From the NCBI GenBank assembly GCA_004296815.1, contig SCVT01000444.1, positions 1-11,774 on the forward strand: a stretch of DNA of 11,774 bases, read 5' to 3'. The notes under the pieces are model-generated. The model did not search any database and was not told the DNA's origin. It saw only the letters and a program-made list of their open reading frames with translations. The stretch is from Reyranella sp. (lineage in GTDB: Bacteria; Pseudomonadota; Alphaproteobacteria; Reyranellales; Reyranellaceae). Position numbers and translations under genes: made by a program. Every line of letters starts with the position of its first letter. Position 1 is the first letter of the stretch. Of the stretch, positions 6,490-11,774 are shown piece after piece.

Positions 6490-8864
6490 GTGCGACCGAC
6501 CATGACGAACGTGCGCATGGCGCCGGTCTCGGGCAGGAAGTAGCTGCCGCGTGGGCGGAACAGGAAGTCGCCCGACAGCATCTCGTAGGCCGTCTCCGAG
6601 GCGGCGATGCTGCGGCGTCCGGCTGTCGTCGCCAGCACCTTGGCCACGGCCAGGGCTCCGCCCCACAGGTTGCGCGTCGGCGGCTCGGTGCCGATGGTCG
6701 AGGCCATCACGGTGCCGACGTCGATGGCCAGCCGGAAGTCGAGACTGACGCCCCAGCGGTCCTCGAACTCGATCAACCGGTCGCGCAGCGCCAGGATCGC
6801 CGTGGCCACGCACCGTGCATCCTCGCCGGTCTTGCCGGATTCGGCCGAGAAGGCCGCGAGCACGATCTCGTCGTCGAGCAGGGCCGCATAGGTGACGCCG
6901 CTGCGCTCGATCGAGCGCCGGAGCTCGTGGACGATCGCGTCCATGGCTGTCCGTTCGCCGCTGTCGGTCGGTCGCTGCGCGACGGTCGTCCAGGACGGCA
7001 GCTTGACCACGCCGACCGCGGCGCGGTCGATCGAGGCTTCGCGCACCTGCTCGAGCGTGGTGCCCTGCTGCAGCAGCGTCCGCTCGAGCCGCGCCTCGCG
7101 CTGCGCGAAGCTGTCCGGCGGCTTCTCCTCGGCCGGCGGCGGCATGACGGCGGCGGCCAGTGCAGGCGAGGTGGCGGCGATCGCCGCCACCGGGGCCACG
7201 GCCGCCGCGGTGAAGCGCAGGCCAAGCAGGATCGAGAGCGCGTCGCAGAAGGCCGCCAGGCCCGCCGCACGGTCGCCGCGCCGGGGATCCTCGACGCTCA
7301 GCAGGCCGATCGCCTGGTTACCGGCCACGATCGGCGCCAGATAGACGCTCGTGATCCCGAGCGGGGCGAGGTAGCTCGCGAACAGCTCGGAGGTGCGACG
7401 GTCACGGCCCGCGTCGGCGGTGTCGATCGGCACGGCCTTGTCGAGCGCGGCGAACAGGTTGGGCATCTCGTCACGGTGGAAGACGAGACCCGACGTGTGG
7501 TCGCTTGCCGTGCTGTCGAAACAGTCCTCGCACTGCAAGGTCCGTCGGTCCGAGGTCAGCCGCCATACCGCCACGCGTTTGGCAGCACAGGCATTGGCGG
7601 CGCTCTCCGTGGCGGACTGGATGTCCCCGCCATCGAAGCCTTCGGCGGTGGCCACGCCGCGCGCCAGGTCGATGAAGGTCTGGGTGCGGACCTCGAGCGC
7701 CTGCTGGCGTGTGGCTGCCGCCGAGGCCCGCCGGTCGGCCAGCATGCTGCGCCAGGCCATCAGGCCGGTGAGCGCCGCCACGATCAGCACGACGACGACG
7801 GACATGAAGAGCGCGGCGATGCCGCTGTCCGACACGAAGCCTACGAAGTCGGTTTCCGGCACGATGATCAGCGTGACCCAGTCGCGTCCGGTCAGCATGT
7901 TCACCGGTTCCGACGATACGATGATGCGCTGGTCGCCGATCTCCAGGATCTTGCGGCCGTAGCCTTCGACGCGAAGCCGGTTGTAGACGTGGGTGAGCAC
8001 GGGATCGCCCAACTCGTCGAGCTTGGGCGGCGCGACGTCGGGCCGGTCGGCCGGCAACCAATGATCGCTCGGGAAGGCGACCACGCGGCCCTCGCGGTCG
8101 ACGATCAGCGCCTTGCCGCTGACGCCGATGCCCAGCTCCTTCAGGAAGGCGCAGATCGTGGCGATCTCGATGTCGACGCCGACGACGTTGCGCAGGCGGC
8201 CGTCGGGATGGAAGCTCGGGATGGCGAATGAGATGCCGGGTTTCTGGGCGGTGAAGAAGAGGTAGGTCCCCGTCCAGAAGGGCTTCTTCGCCTCTTCGGC
8301 GCCGAGATACCAGGGCCGCTTGCGGGGATCGAACGTGTCGACGGGATCGTCCTCGACCGACGTCACCTTGCCGTCGGGATCGCGGCGCGTCCAGATCACC
8401 TTGCGGCTGCTGCCCTCGACGTCGACGCGCTTTGTGTCGAGGCCGCCCTTCTCGTTGCGGATGACGAAGAGGAAGTCGCCGTCGGGATCGGCGTAGCTGA
8501 AGGCCGTGATCGCCGGAACGCTGAGGAGGCCCTGGAGAGCGAAGCGTTCGGCCTCGGCCGCACCTTCGTCCACCGGGCGATCGTTCGCGGCGGCCTCGGC
8601 CAGCTCCAGGAACTGCTGCGCCGGCTGGAAGTAAGCGTGCATCTGGACGGCGACGCGGCGGTCGATGGCGGTGATGAGGTCGTTGGACAGGACGATCGCG
8701 CCGTGCCGGTTGCTGTCGTAGATGTACCAGGCGATCGCCGAGACCAGCAGCAGCACCGAGACGACGCCGACCACGGGAAGACTGTGGCGCAGCCATGCAG
8801 CGCCCGGCAGCGCGCGCAGGACGGGTCTGACGAAGCGGGTCGCAGGAAGTGCTGGCCGGGCCAT
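6486..8864 (-). CDS. Membrane sensor: Cache - GAF - degenerate class III cyclase-like domain
   Basis: This is a 792-residue inner-membrane signalling protein. A first transmembrane helix (about 30-48) leads to a periplasmic Cache-type sensor (about 55-340) with the characteristic DTFDPRKRPWY (176-186) and GVDIEI (229-234). A second helix (about 347-371) is followed by a cytoplasmic GAF domain (about 395-550; DAGRDRRTSELFASYLAP, 484-501), an Ala/Pro-rich linker (552-583), a short coiled coil (586-612) and a cyclase-homology domain (about 612-790). The last resembles adenylate/guanylate cyclases: LLDDEIVLAAF (662-672), IDVGTVMASTIG (714-725) and NLWGGALAVAKVL (732-744). The first metal-binding aspartate region reads VVKLPSW without an Asp. 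The family WGDxVNxAxR motif has Gly736, Ala739 and Val743 at the Asp, Asn and Arg positions. Cyclase activity is therefore doubtful. The start has AAGGTG eight bases upstream. Its stop overlaps the permease start, tying the sensor to the transporter. The ligand is unknown. Confidence 0.9.
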   Translation of the reverse strand: MARPALPATRFVRPVLRALPGAAWLRHSLPVVGVVSVLLLVSAIAWYIYDSNRHGAIVLSNDLITAIDRRVAVQMHAYFQPAQQFLELAEAAANDRPVDEGAAEAERFALQGLLSVPAITAFSYADPDGDFLFVIRNEKGGLDTKRVDVEGSSRKVIWTRRDPDGKVTSVEDDPVDTFDPRKRPWYLGAEEAKKPFWTGTYLFFTAQKPGISFAIPSFHPDGRLRNVVGVDIEIATICAFLKELGIGVSGKALIVDREGRVVAFPSDHWLPADRPDVAPPKLDELGDPVLTHVYNRLRVEGYGRKILEIGDQRIIVSSEPVNMLTGRDWVTLIIVPETDFVGFVSDSGIAALFMSVVVVLIVAALTGLMAWRSMLADRRASAAATRQQALEVRTQTFIDLARGVATAEGFDGGDIQSATESAANACAAKRVAVWRLTSDRRTLQCEDCFDSTASDHTSGLVFHRDEMPNLFAALDKAVPIDTADAGRDRRTSELFASYLAPLGITSVYLAPIVAGNQAIGLLSVEDPRRGDRAAGLAAFCDALSILLGLRFTAAAVAPVAAIAATSPALAAAVMPPPAEEKPPDSFAQREARLERTLLQQGTTLEQVREASIDRAAVGVVKLPSWTTVAQRPTDSGERTAMDAIVHELRRSIERSGVTYAALLDDEIVLAAFSAESGKTGEDARCVATAILALRDRLIEFEDRWGVSLDFRLAIDVGTVMASTIGTEPPTRNLWGGALAVAKVLATTAGRRSIAASETAYEMLSGDFLFRPRGSYFLPETGAMRTFVMVGRT

Positions 8865-8872
8865 ACGGCCGT

Positions 8873-8878
8873 CACCTT
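8873..8878 (-). promoter_or_regulatory. Shine-Dalgarno site of the sensor gene
   Basis: On the minus strand this reads AAGGTG, eight bases before the ATG at 8864, within the 41-bp gap after the MFS exporter stop (8906). The gap is too short to show a clear promoter, and no terminator hairpin was seen in it, so read-through from the MFS gene is plausible. Confidence 0.55.
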
Positions 8879-8905
8879 AGCGCAACGGCCTGCGGGCGGT
8901 AGGGC

Positions 8906-10174
8906 CTAAGCCGGTTGTTTGGATATGCTCGGCTGGCGGGGCAGGAACGCCGTCAGCAGCCCGAGCAACAGCAGGAGCGGCGTCATCCTGTAGACCGCCT
9001 CGATGCCGGCATGGTCGGCGATCACGCCGAGCGCCGCGGCGCCGAGGCCTCCCAGCCCGAAGGAAAAGCCGAAGAACATGCCAGCCACCAGGCCGACGCG
9101 GCCGGGCAACAGCTCCTGCGCATAGACCAGGATCGCCGAGAAGGCCGACGCCATGATCATGGCGACGAGGACCGCGAGGGCGCCTGTCCAGAAGAGGTTG
9201 GCGTAGGGAAGCATCAGCGCGAACGGCAGCGCACCCACGATCGAGAACCACACGACCGGGATGCGGCCGACCTTGTCGCCGACCAGGCCGCCCACGATCG
9301 TACCGGCGACGATGCCGACCAGGAAGGCGAAGAGGTAGAGCTGGGCGGTCTGCACATCGACGCCGAACTTCTGGATCAGATAGAAGGTGAAGTAGGAACC
9401 GAGGCTCGCGCTGTAGACGTTCTTCGAGAAGAGCAGTGCGACGAGCACCAGGACCGCGACGGTGATGCGGCGGCGCGACAGCGCGACGGTGCCCGCACCG
9501 CCGGCCGCCTTGCGCGTGGCGGGCTTCTGCGTGGCGCGGCGCGCCTTGTACCAGTTGCCGACCTGGAAGAGCACGATCATCGCAACGAGGGCCGCCGCGG
9601 AGAACCAGACGATGCTGCGTTGGCCGGCCGGCACGACGATGAAGGCGGCGAGCAGCGGGCCTGCGGCCGAGCCCATGTTGCCGCCGACCTGGAACAGCGA
9701 TTGCGCGAGGCCGTAGCGGCCGCCGGCGGCCATGCGCGCCACGCGCGAGGCCTCGGGGTGGAAGACCGAGGAGCCCATGCCGATCAGCGCGGCGGCCAGC
9801 AGGATCACGGGGTACGAGCTCGCCTGGCTCATCAGCAGCAGGCCGACCAGGGTGAAGCCCATGCCGACCATCAGGGAATAGGGCTGGGGCTTCTTGTCGG
9901 TGTACATGCCGACCAGCGGCTGCAGCATCGACGCGGTGCACTGGAAGGCGAGCGTAATGAAGCCGATCTGGCCGAAGGTGAGCGCGTAGTTGTCCTTGAG
10001 GATGGGATAGAGCGCCGGCACCAGCGACTGCATCATGTCGTTCAGCAGGTGGCAGAAGCTGAGCGAGAGGATGACCGCGAAGGTCGTGCTGTTGGCGGAG
10101 GCGGCGGCAGCTTGAGCAACGGCTGGTGCAGCGGTTGCGGCGATCGGGCCGGCCGCCATCGTGTTGTCGGACAT
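8906..10174 (-). CDS. MFS exporter of the fosmidomycin-resistance (Fsr) family
   Basis: This is a 422-residue inner-membrane proton-driven exporter with about twelve hydrophobic segments in two halves separated by a basic cytoplasmic loop (about 208-237). Fsr-family hallmarks are visible: HLLNDMMQSLVPALYP (42-57), QPLVGMYTDKKP (85-96), the highly typical SSVFHPEASR (135-144), and FQVGGNMGSAAGP (161-173). The ATG at 10174 gives MSDNTM. A second in-frame ATG at 10159 would shorten the Ala-rich 30-residue tail by five residues, and neither start has a strong Shine-Dalgarno. The longer frame to 10480 is rejected because it would run into the divergent gene. Family members export fosmidomycin or other small toxic anions, but many have unknown substrates, so drug resistance should not be assumed. 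It lies 41 bp upstream of the sensor gene on the same strand and may be the first gene of that transcript. Confidence 0.9.
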   Translation of the reverse strand: MSDNTMAAGPIAATAAPAVAQAAAASANSTTFAVILSLSFCHLLNDMMQSLVPALYPILKDNYALTFGQIGFITLAFQCTASMLQPLVGMYTDKKPQPYSLMVGMGFTLVGLLLMSQASSYPVILLAAALIGMGSSVFHPEASRVARMAAGGRYGLAQSLFQVGGNMGSAAGPLLAAFIVVPAGQRSIVWFSAAALVAMIVLFQVGNWYKARRATQKPATRKAAGGAGTVALSRRRITVAVLVLVALLFSKNVYSASLGSYFTFYLIQKFGVDVQTAQLYLFAFLVGIVAGTIVGGLVGDKVGRIPVVWFSIVGALPFALMLPYANLFWTGALAVLVAMIMASAFSAILVYAQELLPGRVGLVAGMFFGFSFGLGGLGAAALGVIADHAGIEAVYRMTPLLLLLGLLTAFLPRQPSISKQPA

Positions 10175-10277
10175 CGGCGTATCGTACCAGCCGTGCGCCG
10201 GGCCGCTACGTCTGCTGGGGCAAGCCTGCGTTGCGTGCGGGAACAAGCTCGGGGTGCGGCGCGTTCCCATCCATTGC
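10175..10277. promoter_or_regulatory. Divergent intergenic region between two MFS genes
   Basis: The two transporter genes face away from each other across 103 bp, so both promoters should lie here. On the minus strand a TACGAT hexamer at about 10182-10187 resembles a -10 box, but no good -35 element sits at the right distance. No convincing operator palindrome was seen. The promoter assignment is therefore by geometry only. Confidence 0.4.
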
Positions 10278-11717
10278 ATGGCTTCTGCAGCGCCCGTCCA
10301 CACCGACGTTCCCGCCCGCCTCGATCGCCTGCCGTGGAGCCGCTTCCATCGGCTGGTCGTCGTGGCGCTGGGCATCACATGGATCCTCGACGGGCTCGAG
10401 GTGACGCTGGCGGGCTCCGTGGCGGCGGCGCTGCAGACCAGCCCGCGGCTGCAGCTCACCGCCGAGCAGGTGGGCCTCACGGGGAGCGCCTATCTCGCGG
10501 GTGCGGTGCTGGGGGCGCTGTTCTTCGGCCATCTCACGGATCGGCTGGGCCGCAAGAAGCTCTTCAACGTCACGCTCGGTGTCTATCTGGTGGCCACCGC
10601 GGCGACGGCGTTCTCCTGGGACTTCACGAGCTTCATGCTGTTCCGCTTCCTGACCGGCGCCGGCATCGGCGGCGAGTACGCCGCCATCAACTCGGCGATC
10701 CAGGAACTCATCCCGGCGCGGCTGCGCGGCCGCATCGACCTCGCGATCAACGGCAGCTTCTGGATCGGCGCGGCCGGCGGCGCGCTGCTTTCGGTCTGGC
10801 TGCTCGATCCCGAGGTGTTGTCGCCGGACATGGGCTGGCGGGTGGCGTTCGGCAGCGGCGCCGTGCTCGGCCTGGTGATCCTGTATCTGCGTCGCTTCCT
10901 GCCCGAGAGTCCGCGCTGGCTGATGCTCCATGGCAAGCCGCAGGAGGCCGAACGGGTCGTCGCGGAGATCGAGGCGCGGGTCGCGGCGGAAGTGAAGGCG
11001 CCGCTCGAGCCGGTGACGAAGACGTTGGCTTTGGGCGAGACGCACCGAACGACGATGCTCTCGGTCGCGCAGACGCTGCTGCGTCACTATCCCGGGCGCA
11101 CGACGCTCGGCATCACGCTGATGGCGGCACAGGCCTTCGTCTACAACGCGATCTTCTTCACCTATGCGCTGATCCTCACGAAGTTCTACGGTATCGCCGC
11201 CGACAAGGTCGGCCTCTACATCCTGCCCTTCGCCATCGGAAATTTCCTGGGGCCGCTGCTGCTGGGGCCGCTATTCGACAGCTGGGGCCGCCGGCAGATG
11301 ATCGTGACCACCTACGCGCTGTCGGGTGTGCTGCTGGCGCTGACCGGCTGGATGTTCCACGCCGGCCATCTCGACGCCACGACGCAGACCGCGATGTGGA
11401 GCGTGGTCTTCTTCTTCGCCTCGGCGGCCGCCAGCTCTGCCTATCTCACCGTCGGCGAATGCTTTCCCCTCGAGATCCGCGCGCTGACCATCGCGCTCTT
11501 CTATGCCTTCGGCACGCTGTTTGGCGGCGTCGGCGGGCCGTGGCTGTTCGGTGTGTTGATCGAGGGCGGCAGCTCGGTGGAGATCCTGTGGGGCTACCTC
11601 CTGGGCGCGACGCTGATGGTGGCGGCGGCGCTGGTGACCCTGAAGCTCGGCGTCGCGGCGGAGTGCAAGTCGCTCGAGGAGATCGCTCCGCCGCTCTCCA
11701 CCTTCGACAAGCGCTAG
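10278..11717 (+). CDS. MFS transporter, sugar/metabolite:H+ symporter type (PF00083-like)
   Basis: This is a 479-residue inner-membrane secondary transporter with about twelve hydrophobic segments. Motifs include WILDGLEVTLAG in helix 1 (35-46, with Asp38 and Glu41), the loop 2-3 motif GHLTDRLGRKK (84-94), RFLTGAGIGGEY (123-134), the sugar-porter motif PESPRW (209-214) at the end of the first half, the second-half equivalent FDSWGRRQ, and GECFPLEIRA near the C-terminus. These place it in the sugar/metabolite:proton symporter group that also contains aromatic-acid and carboxylate carriers. The substrate cannot be told. The ATG at 10278 was chosen because the protein then begins with a short hydrophilic tail before helix 1; a GTG at 10254 would add eight residues, and no clear Shine-Dalgarno decides between them. 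It is divergent from the Fsr-type exporter and appears to be monocistronic, ending in overlap with a possible convergent gene. Confidence 0.88.
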   Translation: MASAAPVHTDVPARLDRLPWSRFHRLVVVALGITWILDGLEVTLAGSVAAALQTSPRLQLTAEQVGLTGSAYLAGAVLGALFFGHLTDRLGRKKLFNVTLGVYLVATAATAFSWDFTSFMLFRFLTGAGIGGEYAAINSAIQELIPARLRGRIDLAINGSFWIGAAGGALLSVWLLDPEVLSPDMGWRVAFGSGAVLGLVILYLRRFLPESPRWLMLHGKPQEAERVVAEIEARVAAEVKAPLEPVTKTLALGETHRTTMLSVAQTLLRHYPGRTTLGITLMAAQAFVYNAIFFTYALILTKFYGIAADKVGLYILPFAIGNFLGPLLLGPLFDSWGRRQMIVTTYALSGVLLALTGWMFHAGHLDATTQTAMWSVVFFFASAAASSAYLTVGECFPLEIRALTIALFYAFGTLFGGVGGPWLFGVLIEGGSSVEILWGYLLGATLMVAAALVTLKLGVAAECKSLEEIAPPLSTFDKR

Positions 11718-11774
11718 CGGCGAGAGGAAACCAGCGGGAGGGTGAACGCCGCGCTCTCGCCCTTGATGTCGGGC
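11714..11774 (-). CDS. Possible C-terminal end of a convergent gene, cut by the window edge
   Basis: Read on the minus strand from the right edge, one frame stays open for 19 codons and ends with TAG at 11716-11714, encoding PDIKGESAAFTLPLVSSRR. The peptide has an ordinary composition unlike the Arg/Pro-rich shadow frames, and the stop overlaps the MFS stop in a tight tail-to-tail arrangement, as at 2046/2048. The family is not recognised, and so short a piece could be chance. Confidence 0.35.
   Translation of the reverse strand, partial: PDIKGESAAFTLPLVSSRR

Noticed and set aside
5356-6543. 395-codon plus-strand open frame opposite the permease and ATPase-like genes
   Set aside because: Charged low-complexity translation crossing several real gene boundaries; the minus-strand genes show clear family motifs.
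6490-6813. 108-codon N-terminal extension of the permease frame
   Set aside because: Shadow of the cyclase-like domain; the ATG at 6489 with ATGA overlap gives a normal MlaE length.
6927-8231. 434-codon plus-strand open frame opposite the sensor gene
   Set aside because: Shadow frame, dominated by Arg, Gly, His and Asp, with no domain; the minus-strand Cache-GAF-cyclase protein explains the sequence.
10175-10480. 102-codon N-terminal extension of the Fsr-type exporter
   Set aside because: It would overlap the divergent MFS gene and shows no family similarity; the start at 10174 fits the family.

Overview
The window is a very GC-rich, densely packed bacterial chromosome segment. Strong G/C preference at third codon positions leaves long antisense shadow frames. 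Gene content (a serine-glyoxylate-type aminotransferase, an arylmalonate decarboxylase/maleate isomerase-fold protein, an MlaE/MlaD-type MCE lipid transport cluster, a Fsr-type MFS exporter) and protein style suggest an alphaproteobacterium, perhaps from the Hyphomicrobiales or Reyranella-like Rhodospirillales. That assignment is inference from gene style. No rRNA, tRNA, CRISPR array, insertion sequence or phage gene was seen.

Layout. (1) Positions 62-2046, plus strand: a two-gene cluster with an 11-bp gap. It holds a class V PLP-dependent aminotransferase with intact active site and a protein of the maleate isomerase/arylmalonate decarboxylase fold in which both catalytic cysteine positions are replaced. 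(2) Positions 2048-8864, minus strand, transcribed right to left: a Cache-GAF-cyclase-like membrane sensor, an MlaE-type permease, an ABC-ATPase homologue, an MlaD-type MCE protein, a TPR-like lipoprotein and a short-chain dehydrogenase. The first four junctions are stop/start overlaps or a one-base gap, so the genes are almost certainly co-translated. (3) Positions 8906-10174, minus: a Fsr-family MFS exporter 41 bp upstream of the sensor gene, possibly on the same transcript. (4) Positions 10278-11717, plus: a second, PF00083-like MFS transporter, divergent from the first across a 103-bp gap. The extreme right edge appears to carry the last codons of a convergent minus-strand gene.

The most interesting part is region 2. 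Its order (permease, ATPase, substrate-binding MCE protein, lipoprotein) is that of an Mla-type system moving lipids or other hydrophobic molecules between the two membranes. However, the ATPase has lost Walker A, the signature motif, the Walker B/catalytic acid pair and the H-loop histidine, while the reading frame is intact. The translationally coupled sensor ends in a class III cyclase-like domain that has also lost key catalytic residues. The operon thus looks like a sensory, envelope-spanning MCE system built around two pseudoenzymes. If so, it either borrows an ATPase from elsewhere or does not work as a conventional ABC pump. The downstream dehydrogenase, which has intact catalytic residues, may act on the transported compound, but that is a guess from position only.
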